Shown here piece by piece: positions 9,680 through 18,658 of a DNA stretch of 64,000 nucleotides. Origin of the DNA: Dellaglioa algida DSM 15638 (GTDB taxonomy: Bacteria; Bacillota; Bacilli; Lactobacillales; Lactobacillaceae); NCBI RefSeq assembly GCF_001434695.1, contig NZ_AZDI01000006.1, positions 1-64,000 on the forward strand, read 5' to 3'. The notes beneath the pieces were generated by a model. It did no database searches, was not told where the DNA came from, and was given only the letters and a program-made list of their open reading frames with translations. Made by a program: the position numbers and the translations under genes. Position 1 is the first letter of the stretch. Each line of letters opens with the position of its first letter.

Positions 9680-9721
9680 TGTGGAATATTATAAAAATAA
9701 TAAAAAAATGTGGAATATTAT
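9680..9721 (+). repeat. Direct repeat upstream of the Mga-like gene
   Basis: TGTGGAATATTAT occurs at 9680-9692 and again at 9709-9721, 29 bases start to start, in the AT-rich region about 90-130 bases before the regulator gene. Possible regulator binding sites. Confidence 0.6.
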
Positions 9722-9808
9722 GAGTATTTATAAATGATATTGTTAAATTAAAAAGATATACTATTGTTATAGAATTCATTAGATTAAAAAGAGAACAGAG
9801 GGATTTAA

Positions 9809-11239
9809 ATCAAAGACAATTTACTTGTTTTAATTAGTGATAAAAATATCACAAAATTGAAAATATTAAATTTGTTAGAAAGAGACGTTAACGTAACCGT
9901 TTCAAAAATCGAACGGGAATTGTATCTTTCAAAATTTAAAATAAACAAAAGATTTAAAGAGTTAAATGAAGATCTAGCTAAGATGTGTTCTGTGGAAATA
10001 AATTGTAATAATGACAATATTAATTGTGAAAATTTATCGAAGCGGACTATTAGGCGGCTGCGTCTTATGTATCTGAAGGAGTCGTATTTATTTCATTTTT
10101 TAGAAGATTCTTTAGTACATCCAGTTACGGTACGACAGTTTTCTAAACGATATTTTATTAGCATGTCCAGAGCATATGAATTAAAAAGTGAGTTAGAATC
10201 ATTTTTAGGCCTTTACCACCTAGAATTCAAAGATGGGCAAATTATCGGGGACGAATTCAGTATTCGAAAATTACTATTTAATATATATTATCATTTTTTT
10301 AATATGATTGAGGCCCCCGTGTTTGAGGAAGAAATTAAGATTGATAGCAAAAAAATGGTTAATTTTGTTATTTCATACTTTAATTTAAAGTTAACACCGA
10401 CCGGTGAAGTGAAATTGAAATTATTTTTTGAGATAAATTACTTCAGAATGAAGAATAATCATCAAATTGAATTTTATTCATCTTACGATGTCATTGGTGA
10501 CAGTGAAAAAATCAAACATTTTAACGAGGCTTGTCAGATTTTTATTAACGGAGTTATCAAGCAACCTAAATTGGTGTCAAAAAAAGAAACACAGAATTTA
10601 ATCCTTTTTCTAGGCATTGAGAACTTAATTGATTCCGATTTTAATTCAAGTCAAAATAAGTGTGTTAAGAGCATGGCAGATACGTTCATGGACAAAGTAT
10701 CAAAAATGTATTTAGAAACGGATCAGATAAGCGATGATCTCAGGGGACAATTGATTCAAAAGATGCATACTGAGTTGATTAAGATTAACAGTCGTTACTT
10801 GATACACGCCAACTATATGACAACGCAAACGGAGATAACGTTTGATGCCAAGTACCAAACGTTTCATCGATGTGTGACGGATTTTCTGTTTACTAATGTT
10901 GAGACGAATCATATTCAAAATGAATTTCAGAATTTTAATCAGCTGTATCTTGAGTACATGTTGTTGTTGATTAATAGTATTCCGCTAAACTATATCAGTC
11001 GAACGATTCACGTTTGCGTGGATATTTCAGAGGGCGATTTATATAACGATTATGTCATTAAAATGCTGACATTACAGGGTGAGAGTGCCATAAAATTTGA
11101 AAAAAGACTGTCTAGTCAGACTGATGTTTATATTTCAGATGTTGTTATGAGTCATTTAAAATGTCGGCAAATATTGCTTGGGAAATTACCAGAAGATCAA
11201 GACTGGCAAATATTGAAGGCACAGATTTTAGAACAATAA
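9809..11239 (+). CDS. Mga-family transcriptional regulator (start uncertain, possibly ATC)
   Basis: Mga-type layout: N-terminal winged helix (KILNLLERDVNVTVSKIEREL), a second HTH with the Mga domain (VHPVTVRQFSKRYFISMSRAYELKSEL, then FKDGQIIGDEFSIRKLLFNIYYHFF), PRD-like middle and an EIIB-like end. The frame is open from 9809. The first standard start is a TTG at 9857 with no ribosome binding site, and it would drop NLLVLISDKNITKL, which looks like the usual family N-terminus. AGAGGG sits seven bases before an in-frame ATC at 9809, giving 476 residues. Start codon choice is inference. It may control the small genes that follow within 50 bases. Confidence 0.7.
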   Translation: MKDNLLVLISDKNITKLKILNLLERDVNVTVSKIERELYLSKFKINKRFKELNEDLAKMCSVEINCNNDNINCENLSKRTIRRLRLMYLKESYLFHFLEDSLVHPVTVRQFSKRYFISMSRAYELKSELESFLGLYHLEFKDGQIIGDEFSIRKLLFNIYYHFFNMIEAPVFEEEIKIDSKKMVNFVISYFNLKLTPTGEVKLKLFFEINYFRMKNNHQIEFYSSYDVIGDSEKIKHFNEACQIFINGVIKQPKLVSKKETQNLILFLGIENLIDSDFNSSQNKCVKSMADTFMDKVSKMYLETDQISDDLRGQLIQKMHTELIKINSRYLIHANYMTTQTEITFDAKYQTFHRCVTDFLFTNVETNHIQNEFQNFNQLYLEYMLLLINSIPLNYISRTIHVCVDISEGDLYNDYVIKMLTLQGESAIKFEKRLSSQTDVYISDVVMSHLKCRQILLGKLPEDQDWQILKAQILEQ

Positions 11240-11287
11240 GTGGGAACAAAAGGGTTACGGGTATTGGGGAGAATGGAGCGACCCAAC

Positions 11288-11701
11288 ATGCAAGACAAGA
11301 TAAAAATATATAATCAGGCTTATAAAGAGTTACCAAACGATGTGCGAGTACTTGCTAAAGAACGTCACCTTAGTGAGGATGATAAAAATTTAGCCGTTTT
11401 GTTTGAGTTATTTATTGAAAGTACTGTTAATCTAAGTGAATTTTACGGATTTAATGACAATAAAAAGCAATTATTTAATGATCTTAAAAAAAATTTAGCG
11501 GAAGCGACACAGTTAATTGACCAATATCATTGTTACCGGAAATGGTTCGAAAAATACCAACCGTATTTTAAATGTTTTGCAAAGACGAAATTTTTAACTG
11601 TTTGCGAATGGGATGCTGAACGAAAGGTATGCGTGGACGATGGTCAGGGAGAAGTTAACAAACTGGAGGAAAAATGGGAAAATTTGAGAATAACAAGTTA
11701 G
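11288..11701 (+). CDS. Unknown protein, paralogue of the 12274-12618 product
   Basis: 137 residues from the ATG at 11288, with GGAG nine bases upstream; a GTG at 11240 would extend it, but has no site. No signal peptide or membrane segment. I do not recognise the family. It shares ELPxDxRxLxxERHLSE, an FxES element, EFYGFN, LFxxxKKNxxEA and YRxWFxxY with the protein at 12274, so the two are clear paralogues. The C-terminal tail is longer and ends KWENLRITS, overlapping the next gene by 28 bases. The operon position behind a Mga-like regulator suggests joint control. Function unknown. Confidence 0.7.
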   Translation: MQDKIKIYNQAYKELPNDVRVLAKERHLSEDDKNLAVLFELFIESTVNLSEFYGFNDNKKQLFNDLKKNLAEATQLIDQYHCYRKWFEKYQPYFKCFAKTKFLTVCEWDAERKVCVDDGQGEVNKLEEKWENLRITS

Positions 11702-12126
11702 AATATAAAAAAGAAATATTAACAATTATAAACGATTATGTTCAATACGAACACTGTGAAACCTATATTTATTGCGCTAATGAGAACCGTAGATGTTATC
11801 TTAACTTAATGTTTAGAGCAGACGGTGAATTTATTAGTATGGACGATATTGATCTACAACATTGTGGTACAAAGAACAAGCTAGAAGATCAACTTGTTTT
11901 TCTAAAAAAACTTAAATCAGTACTGCACAAGCTTCGTGACGATTACTTAGCCTCAGATGAACCATTACCGTCAGAACTTAAGATTGATTACAATAGATGT
12001 GAAGATACGTTAGTTGTTAATAAATGTTATGACGTTTTATCGCAGGATAGGGATATTTTAATACCTGAAAAAAGATGTCAACATTGGTTTAACCAAGTGG
12101 AAAACAAGGAAGTAGCCAATTTTTAA
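11674..12126 (+). CDS. Unknown small acidic protein; weak resemblance to YezG/DUF600 immunity proteins
   Basis: 150 residues; GGAGG lies six bases before the ATG, and the gene starts inside the upstream one. The order of elements (N-terminal helix ILTIINDYV, a YIYCANENRRCYLNLMF strand pair, then DGEFISMDDI, a Leu-rich helix, and an RCQHWF end) recalls the YezG/DUF600 immunity fold by eye only. If that is right it could be an antitoxin or immunity protein, but no LXG or other polymorphic toxin is in the window. Cysteine-rich for its size (about seven). Function should be treated as unknown. Confidence 0.6.
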   Translation: MGKFENNKLEYKKEILTIINDYVQYEHCETYIYCANENRRCYLNLMFRADGEFISMDDIDLQHCGTKNKLEDQLVFLKKLKSVLHKLRDDYLASDEPLPSELKIDYNRCEDTLVVNKCYDVLSQDRDILIPEKRCQHWFNQVENKEVANF

Positions 12127-12141
12127 TTAATTTAGATAAGC

Positions 12142-12170
12142 AAGTTGGACATTATTGTTCAGCTTTTTTT
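12142..12170 (+). terminator. Terminator after the 11.3-12.1 kb genes
   Basis: AAGTTGGAC pairs with GTTCAGCTT (two G-T pairs), loop ATTATT, then a T-run. Confidence 0.65.
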
Positions 12171-12273
12171 ATTACTTTCAGACCATCAGGATAGTTAAAA
12201 TGAATATGGAACTTGGCGTTTGGTTTAAGCGATAAAGGTATGATATAGTGATGGTATCATTGGGGGTAATCGA

Positions 12274-12618
12274 ATGAGCTTAGGTGAAAAAACAAAAGCC
12301 ATGAGCGAGTTACCATATGATGCTCGTCTTTTGTTGAATGAAAGGCATCTTTCAGAGAGTCAGGTGAGTTGGGGAACAATCCTTGATGTATTTCTTGAAA
12401 GTGTTGCTACTTTTACAGAGTTTTACGGATTTAACGGGGACCGTAGGGCGTTATTTATTAACTTCAAAAAAAATCGGCGCGAAGCAATCCAAATGATAAG
12501 GATTTATAAGGAATACCGCAGATGGTTCAGGCGGTATAACGCTCATTTTGAAAAATTAATGAATATTCGTTTTTTGACACTTTGTGAGTCAGTAAGTGCA
12601 AAAGGAATCCTCGTGTAA
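12274..12618 (+). CDS. Unknown protein, paralogue of the 11288-11701 product
   Basis: 114 residues, with GGGGGT eight bases before the ATG. It matches the 11288 product over most of its length: ELPYDARLLLNERHLSES, FLESVATFTEFYGFNGD, LFINFKKNRREA, YRRWFRRY and FLTLCES. It is basic in the middle (many Arg/Lys), has no membrane segment, and lacks the tail of its paralogue. A terminator precedes it, so it is probably transcribed from its own promoter. The stop codon lies in the arm of a bidirectional terminator. I do not recognise the family. Confidence 0.7.
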   Translation: MSLGEKTKAMSELPYDARLLLNERHLSESQVSWGTILDVFLESVATFTEFYGFNGDRRALFINFKKNRREAIQMIRIYKEYRRWFRRYNAHFEKLMNIRFLTLCESVSAKGILV

Positions 12619-12671
12619 CTAAAAAATGCTGTCATTACTTATTTTAAAAGTAATGACAGCATTTTTTAGTT
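12617..12671. terminator. Bidirectional terminator overlapping both stop codons
   Basis: A perfect 23-bp stem (12617-12639 with 12649-12671) and a nine-base loop; A-rich outer ends give a T-run in both directions. The stop codons of both convergent genes fall in the arm ends. Confidence 0.92.
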
Positions 12672-14112
12672 AATCTTTAATTCCATCTTTTTTTCGTTCA
12701 CGTTCAGCAATCATTGGCATGATGAAGCCAAGACCGATTAGAACAATGATACTAATAATATTAATTGCTAATTGATAGTAGAATAATGAACTACCCATGG
12801 TAACATCTTGAGGAATAATTCCAAAGATGGTTGCTAAAACTGTGACGACTAAACACCATAAACCAACAGCATAAGCGAGTTTATCATTTTTAATAAAAAC
12901 GTATTCTGATGGGTATTTGTCACTATTTTTACGGATTTGCATGAAAGCGAAGAAAATCCAACAAGTGACACCGGGTGATATAATCCCGTTCAAGTTCAGT
13001 AACCAATTAAAAATAGTATTCATATCTGGTAAGAAAACACCCAAGAAGAGGATGAAAGCACTTAACGTACAAGTTAGAATATAACCATTAATGGGTAAAC
13101 CATCCTTGTTAACTTTAAGTAACTTTTTAGGCATGTAACGAGCGCCTGTGTCGGAGATGAGCATACGAGTCATAGCATCAAGAAGAACAGCTAGAAGCGC
13201 GCACATGTACACAATTTGAGTAACAGCGAAGGCATACATCAACCAACTACCCATGTGGAATTGATCTCCTAAACGAAGGAACGCATAGTACGAACCGTTC
13301 ATTTTAAAATCATTAGGAATATTGTGAGCATTGAAGAAAATACCAAGGGCAAATGAGCCAAAGACGGTTAAGAAAATTGTCATTACCGTTAGCATAATCA
13401 TTGCCTTAGGGAAATCTTTTTTTGGTCGCTTCATTTTTGTAACAAATGGTGCGATTAGTTCTGCACCATTAATTGCATAGATTAATAAACCAATTGTTGT
13501 AAAGTAATGTAAATCAAATTTAGGAATTAATGTGCGCCAGCTCATATTTGTTGTTGCGATATGACCAGAGGGTGTTAGTAACGAACCAAACGCCATGAAA
13601 ACGTACAAAATTGTGAGGATGAACATGGCCCCCCCACCAACTAAGCCTAAAAATTCTAATGAACCCTTGAAAAAACGTTGAATGAAGATAAAACTAACGA
13701 AAATGATTAATGTTATCAAGGCGAACATGGCAGTTGATAAACTGTCCTCGAGTGCGTTACTCCCATTGAGCAACCAGCCAAAGCCAACGACGACTGCGTT
13801 AGCCGTATCAACAACGTAGGGGATTGAAGCAGCCCAGTAAGTCCAGGCTGTAAAATAACCTAATTTTTCGCCACGAGTACCACGAACCCATGAACTTAAT
13901 CCACCACCTTCTGAATTGAAGACGGATCCTAATTGTCCCACCATTAAAGAATAAGGGATAACATATAATAGCAATAAAATAATCCAAGATGTAATAACGC
14001 CCATACCTTGATTTTGAAAGTTATAGACGATATCGTCGAAGCCAATAACTGTTACAAATGACATTAATGCCAGAACTGGCCACGATATAAATGTTTTTTT
14101 CTCTTTTTCCAT
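12670..14112 (-). CDS. APC-family amino acid transporter, YjeM/glutamate-GABA antiporter-like
   Basis: 480 residues with about 12 membrane segments. The TM1 region (VIGFDDIVYNFQNQGMGVI) and SEGGGLSSWVRGTRGEKLGYFTAWTYW match the YjeM-like branch of the glutamate:GABA antiporter family better than the SteT-like permease at 766-2100. It probably moves an amino acid, possibly by exchange; the substrate is unknown. GGGAGGC precedes the ATG by about six bases. Single gene with its own terminator, and divergent from the ABC exporter at 14339. Confidence 0.75.
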   Translation of the reverse strand: MEKEKKTFISWPVLALMSFVTVIGFDDIVYNFQNQGMGVITSWIILLLLYVIPYSLMVGQLGSVFNSEGGGLSSWVRGTRGEKLGYFTAWTYWAASIPYVVDTANAVVVGFGWLLNGSNALEDSLSTAMFALITLIIFVSFIFIQRFFKGSLEFLGLVGGGAMFILTILYVFMAFGSLLTPSGHIATTNMSWRTLIPKFDLHYFTTIGLLIYAINGAELIAPFVTKMKRPKKDFPKAMIMLTVMTIFLTVFGSFALGIFFNAHNIPNDFKMNGSYYAFLRLGDQFHMGSWLMYAFAVTQIVYMCALLAVLLDAMTRMLISDTGARYMPKKLLKVNKDGLPINGYILTCTLSAFILFLGVFLPDMNTIFNWLLNLNGIISPGVTCWIFFAFMQIRKNSDKYPSEYVFIKNDKLAYAVGLWCLVVTVLATIFGIIPQDVTMGSSLFYYQLAINIISIIVLIGLGFIMPMIAERERKKDGIKD

Positions 14113-14263
14113 AAGTGCCTCCCGAATAGATAACTGACTATGTAAATTAAACTAACAGTTTATAAGTATAGTGAACTACCTAATTAAATTCCACGATAAA
14201 TTAAATTAATAAACAATGTAATCGGTTTAATGAGAATTAAATTAGGAATATAAAAGTTAAAAA

Positions 14264-14299
14264 TTGATTTTTGTTGTGTACTATGTATAATGGTACACA
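14264..14299 (+). promoter_or_regulatory. Promoter with overlapping operator for the Bce-type ABC genes
   Basis: -35 TTGATT (14264-14269), 16-base spacer, -10 TATAAT (14286-14291). TGTGTAC (14275-14281) and GTACACA (14293-14299) form a perfect inverted repeat centred on the -10, a good candidate repressor site. Confidence 0.75.
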
Positions 14300-14338
14300 T
14301 AGAGCATTGCATTAAATATAAAACGGAGGCTGAATAAA

Positions 14339-15094
14339 ATGAAAGAAATTGTTGTAAGTGTGAAGGATGTTAAAAAGATTTATGGTAAGAATAAAGAGAA
14401 GAAAACAGAGGCTTTAAAAGGAATTAATTTTTCTGTTGAACAGGGTGAATTTATCGGTATCATGGGGGCTTCAGGATCAGGTAAATCTACGTTGTTGAAT
14501 TTATTATCAACGTTAGATCAGCCTACTTCAGGGAGCATCGAAATTAATCATCAAGATATTTCACAAATGAGCGGTGATAAATTATCTGATTTTAGAGCGC
14601 AAGAAATTGGATTTATTTTTCAAAGTTTTAATTTATTAGATAATTTAACAGCTTCGGAGAATATTTCGTTGCCACTTTCTTTACAGAATGCATCAATTTC
14701 AAAATATCAAGAACGTATTAATAAACTAACGAAAACACTTGGAATTAGCGATGTCTTGGGGCAATACCCAACTGAACTATCCGGTGGTCAAAAACAACGT
14801 GTTGCTGCCGTACGTGCATTAGTGCATAACCCGGCGATTCTGTTGGCCGATGAACCAACAGGCGCTTTAGATTCTAAGAGCGCTAAATCGCTTCTTTCGA
14901 CAATGGAAGAGCTCAATAAAAAGGAGCAAGTATCTATCTTGATGGTGACACATGATGCAGTTAGTGCTAGTTACTGCCAGAGAATCTTATTCATTAAAGA
15001 TGGAAAAATTGGACAAGAATTAGTTCAAGGGACACAAACACGAACAGAATTTTATCAAGAAATTTTAAAAGAATTGGCAAACGCTGAACAATAA
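14339..15094 (+). CDS. ABC transporter ATP-binding protein, BceA/LolD-like
   Basis: 251 residues. Walker A GASGSGKST, Q-loop FQSFNLLDNLTASENI, signature LSGGQKQRVA, Walker B ILLADEPTGALD and H-loop VTHD all present. The NLLDNLTASENISLPL stretch is typical of the MacB/BceA group. With the following FtsX-like permease it should form a peptide-antibiotic resistance or membrane-stress exporter. GGAGG precedes the ATG. No BceRS-type two-component system is adjacent; an inverted repeat over the -10 suggests control by a repressor instead. Confidence 0.88.
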   Translation: MKEIVVSVKDVKKIYGKNKEKKTEALKGINFSVEQGEFIGIMGASGSGKSTLLNLLSTLDQPTSGSIEINHQDISQMSGDKLSDFRAQEIGFIFQSFNLLDNLTASENISLPLSLQNASISKYQERINKLTKTLGISDVLGQYPTELSGGQKQRVAAVRALVHNPAILLADEPTGALDSKSAKSLLSTMEELNKKEQVSILMVTHDAVSASYCQRILFIKDGKIGQELVQGTQTRTEFYQEILKELANAEQ

Positions 15095-15116
15095 ATCTAG
15101 GAAGGAGGGGAACTAA

Positions 15117-16913
15117 ATGTTATTAAAATTATCTTTAACAGGAATAAAAAGTCGATTTAAAGACTATTTAATTCTGTTATCAGGACTCATTATGGCCTCA
15201 GCGATTTTCTATATGTTCGAGACATTAGCAACAAATCAAGAATTCATTAAGCAGAATGCAACGGTTAAATATGCGGCAATGATTTTCCAATTTGGCTCGG
15301 TCTTGTTGGCAATTATTACACTTTTTTATATTATCTATGCAAATACCTTCTTAATGAGTATGCGACAAAGAGATTATGGCTTGTTCATGATGCTTGGTGC
15401 AAAAAAGCGTAAAATCGGACGTTTGATTTTTATGGAAACGTTGATTATTGGGCTTATTGCAACAGTGGTTGGGGCCTTGGTCGGCGTCGGATTGACATAT
15501 AGCGTTGGACAATTATTAATTGGTAAGATGGACATTGCACCACATTCTTTCCAGCCGTTCTATATTCCAGCCATCTTAATAACGTTACTTTTCTTTATCG
15601 TTATTTTTATGATTGCGGCACTATTTAATCGCCATGTGTTATTGAATACGCCTATATTAAAATTATTAAATGAAGCGGAACAACCAAACAGTAAAAAAAT
15701 GAAACTACGTACGATTTTAATTCAGAGTGTAATGGGATTAGGTTTAATTATCATAGGTTACTATTTATTAAGTCACATGGCACAGTATCAGGTGGCTGGA
15801 CTAGCCGTTTCAATTGTGACTATTTTCGTTGGGACGTTCCTAATATTTAATTCATTATTTAGTGGATTAGTTCAATTATTGAAACGTAGTAAAAAGTTTT
15901 CAGAGAAACAATTAAATACGTTCTTAGTTGGCCAACTTAGCTTTCGTTTAGGGTCGTTAAATCGGGTACTAACAATGGTTGCGATGTTGTTTGCGTTGGC
16001 TTTGGGGGCTATCACAGTTGGTATGGGATTTTCTGGTATTACTGATAAATCAGTAGACAATGCGTCACCATACGACGTTGTTCTTCAAGACCCTTCGGTA
16101 AAAGAACAAAAATTACTTGGTCAACTAACTGATAAAAAAGAGGCCATTTATGCAACGAAAAAAGTGGGCGATAAACGTTACTTTAAAAAATCAGATTTTG
16201 TAAAATCACCACTTTATATGCTGAGTTTCACAGCATCAAATATGAATGCGGGTAAGTTGTCTAAAATTGATCCCAATAATATGACGACTAAAAATGAAGA
16301 TGATGTGTGGGGAAATGTCGTTCGAACCACTTTGGAATCTGATATGTTGGATCCAGAGATTGTTTCGGATAAATCATTTTCAACTATATCTGCACCAACT
16401 CGAAATGTCCATGCGGTTAGACTCGCTTCTTTCAAGGATAATAAAGATACTTTAAAATCATTAAGTCAGGGGATTTCTCAGAGTCAGGTTGAAAGTTCAA
16501 CCTACTTAATGAATAAGTATGTCGTTTACCAAAGTATTAATGGTATTTTTGGTGGCATGGAATTCATGGGCTTCTTCTTGGGTATTGCAATGTTGGCTAT
16601 GTTAGCAAGTATTCTGATGTTTAAGATTTTATCAAGTGCAGCGGCCGATAAAAAAAGATATGATCTGTTAGATCAATTGGGTGCTAGACACCAATTAATG
16701 AAGAAATCAATTAATCGTGAAATTGGAATTCTCTTCTTATTACCGGGAATTGTTGGTGTAACCCATGTTTTATTCGGGTTACAAATGTTTAAGGAAATGA
16801 TTCCAGATACTTATTCACATATCGCGATTCCGTTTATCATATTTGCGGTACTCTACCTGGGTTACTATTGGCTAACGGTTAGCTTGTATAAAGGCATTGT
16901 ATTGAAAAAGTAA
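15117..16913 (+). CDS. ABC transporter permease, BceB/FtsX-like
   Basis: 598 residues, slightly shorter than classic BceB. Four N-terminal membrane segments with an FtsX domain (LLAIITLFYIIYANTFLMSMRQRDYGLFMMLGAKKRKIGRLIFMET), then further TM helices, an extracellular domain of roughly 150-180 residues (about 310-470), and a C-terminal FtsX bundle with YDLLDQLGARHQLMKKSI. This is the layout of antimicrobial-peptide sensing and detoxification permeases. AAGGAGGGG precedes the ATG, 22 bases after the ATPase gene. The bound compound cannot be inferred. Confidence 0.85.
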   Translation: MLLKLSLTGIKSRFKDYLILLSGLIMASAIFYMFETLATNQEFIKQNATVKYAAMIFQFGSVLLAIITLFYIIYANTFLMSMRQRDYGLFMMLGAKKRKIGRLIFMETLIIGLIATVVGALVGVGLTYSVGQLLIGKMDIAPHSFQPFYIPAILITLLFFIVIFMIAALFNRHVLLNTPILKLLNEAEQPNSKKMKLRTILIQSVMGLGLIIIGYYLLSHMAQYQVAGLAVSIVTIFVGTFLIFNSLFSGLVQLLKRSKKFSEKQLNTFLVGQLSFRLGSLNRVLTMVAMLFALALGAITVGMGFSGITDKSVDNASPYDVVLQDPSVKEQKLLGQLTDKKEAIYATKKVGDKRYFKKSDFVKSPLYMLSFTASNMNAGKLSKIDPNNMTTKNEDDVWGNVVRTTLESDMLDPEIVSDKSFSTISAPTRNVHAVRLASFKDNKDTLKSLSQGISQSQVESSTYLMNKYVVYQSINGIFGGMEFMGFFLGIAMLAMLASILMFKILSSAAADKKRYDLLDQLGARHQLMKKSINREIGILFLLPGIVGVTHVLFGLQMFKEMIPDTYSHIAIPFIIFAVLYLGYYWLTVSLYKGIVLKK

Positions 16914-16916
16914 AAT

Positions 16917-16967
16917 AAAAAATGCATGTTACTCAGATAATGAAAACTGAATAACGTGCATTTTTTT
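16917..16967. terminator. Bidirectional terminator
   Basis: AAAAAATGCATGTTACTCAG (16917-16936) pairs with 16947-16966 with one wobble and one mismatch; T-run on both strands. Confidence 0.8.
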
Positions 16968-16972
16968 GATAC

Positions 16973-17641
16973 TTAGATTGGCGTTTTGCCCAAGTTACCA
17001 TAATAACTCACTTCAACCGTATCGGGATGAACAATCAATTTAGTGATACTACCATTTTTGGGACTTTTTAAAATATCAATCTCTGGCGCATAACGTGAAA
17101 CGATACTTCGAATGGCTGTACCATGACCAACGAGAAGTACTTGGTCGTCATCGTTTTGGCGAGCGCGTAAAAAATCGAATGCCTTATCATAACGATCCCA
17201 GAATTCTTGATTATCTTCAGCTAGATCAAATGGATCGGCCTTTTTCATAAAATCGCGAGATTCTTCAATTGAATATTTTTCAAGAATATTAAGAAATGTT
17301 CGACAACCATAGGGTAGACCAACCGTTTCCATGACTTTATCAGTATTCTGACCTTCAAAAAAACCATAAAACTCTTCACGAAAAAGATCTGATTCGATTG
17401 GCGTTAAACGAGTATTCTCTGGAATATGAGATTCTTTTAAAAGATGAATCAACGTATTTTTTGTGCGCATTGTGTCACTTCGATAAATTGCGTTGAAAGA
17501 TTTATCTTGTAAAAGTTTTCCCGAATGAATCGCATTGTCAATTCCAGCATCTGTAAGTGGTGAGTCGCACCAACCTTGCATTCGTTGAAAAGAGTTGAAT
17601 AGTGTCTGGCCATGACGGACCATATAAACAGTAAATGACAT
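16973..17641 (-). CDS. Histidine phosphatase (phosphoglycerate mutase-like) family protein
   Basis: 222 residues. RHGQT at 9-13 holds the phosphorylated His10; the second catalytic site is VGHGT near residue 170, and LFREEFYGFFEG carries the acid residue. The closing motif SPKNGSITKLIV is shared with the protein at 18698-19360. These proteins are usually broad phosphatases on small phosphorylated metabolites rather than true glycolytic mutases. AAAGGA precedes the ATG. Near-tandem paralogue of the 18698 gene, with the deoxynucleoside kinase between them on the other strand. Confidence 0.85.
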   Translation of the reverse strand: MSFTVYMVRHGQTLFNSFQRMQGWCDSPLTDAGIDNAIHSGKLLQDKSFNAIYRSDTMRTKNTLIHLLKESHIPENTRLTPIESDLFREEFYGFFEGQNTDKVMETVGLPYGCRTFLNILEKYSIEESRDFMKKADPFDLAEDNQEFWDRYDKAFDFLRARQNDDDQVLLVGHGTAIRSIVSRYAPEIDILKSPKNGSITKLIVHPDTVEVSYYGNLGKTPI

Positions 17642-17926
17642 AAGAATCCTTTCATGGTAAATAATATTTATTTTGTAAATAAAAAGGTGCTTAGAGCTGT
17701 CTAGCTTTCAATAAAAAGTTTACTATAAATCATTAATTTTGGAAAAAGAAAAGACTTTTATTTTATTTAAACCAATGTATACTAAATAAACGGAGAATTA
17801 AAAATATGAGATTATTTATTAATATTGACTAGTAAGATAATACCGAATGAGGTGTTATAAGTCTAGATTTGATTATTTTTGACGACATAAATTGGATTAA
17901 CTATTTAAGAAGGAGTGTTTATTATT

Positions 17927-18658
17927 TTGATCACGTTGGCTGGTATTATTGGTTCAGGAAAATCTAGTATGACAAAAATATTATCTGAAGAACTTGGGGT
18001 AGAAGCTTTCTACGAACCCGTAACAGATAACCCCGTATTACCTTTATTCTACAAGGGTAATGAGATTGCTGCAAAAAAACGTGAAGCAGGAGATAAGGAC
18101 GCAACTAACCCATATGCTTACTTATTACAAACTTTCTTTTTAAATCGTCGTTTTAGAATGATTAAAGCAGCGATGCAAGAGGATAATAATGTCCTTGACC
18201 GCTCAATTTATGAAGATGCAATTTTCATGAAGATGAATACGGAAATGGGTAATGCGACAAATGTTGAATATGACATTTATCAAGATTTATTAGAAAATAT
18301 GCTTGAAGAATTACCTTATGCGGCACATAAAAAATCACCTGATTTGATGATTATGATTAAAGTTTCTTACGAAACAATGGTTAACCGTATTCAAAAACGT
18401 GGACGCGATTACGAACAAATTGAAACGGATCATTCATTGGTTGAATACTATAAAACATTACTTCGTTACTATGAAGATTGGGAAAAAGAATATGACGTCT
18501 CAGAATTTTTAGTTATTGATGGTGACAAGTATGATTTTGTTGAAAACGAAGCTGATCGTAATGTTGTTTTAAATATCATTGAAGATAAACTACAAGAATT
18601 AGGTAACTTATCTGAAAAAGAAGTTATCGATTATAAAACACAACGTAAAGCAATCTAA
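17927..18658 (+). CDS. Deoxynucleoside kinase (deoxyadenosine/deoxyguanosine kinase family)
   Basis: 243 residues from the TTG at 17927, chosen because the family starts M(I/V)xLAGxIGxGKS, and AAGGAG lies about 11 bases upstream; the GTG at 17915 overlaps that site. P-loop GIIGSGKSS, catalytic DRSIYEDAIF, substrate-side Arg in IQKRGRDYEQ and the lid are visible. It phosphorylates deoxynucleosides for salvage. Lactic acid bacteria often carry two such genes in tandem; only one is here. A 140-base leader with TATACT at 17778 precedes it. The stop codon lies in the terminator stem. Confidence 0.88.
   Translation: MITLAGIIGSGKSSMTKILSEELGVEAFYEPVTDNPVLPLFYKGNEIAAKKREAGDKDATNPYAYLLQTFFLNRRFRMIKAAMQEDNNVLDRSIYEDAIFMKMNTEMGNATNVEYDIYQDLLENMLEELPYAAHKKSPDLMIMIKVSYETMVNRIQKRGRDYEQIETDHSLVEYYKTLLRYYEDWEKEYDVSEFLVIDGDKYDFVENEADRNVVLNIIEDKLQELGNLSEKEVIDYKTQRKAI

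Noticed and set aside
17806-17832. Eight-codon frame (MRLFINID) with GGAGA upstream in the deoxynucleoside kinase leader
   Set aside because: Too short and too AT-rich to tell from chance; no attenuator hairpin beside it. Only the TATACT at 17778 seems meaningful.
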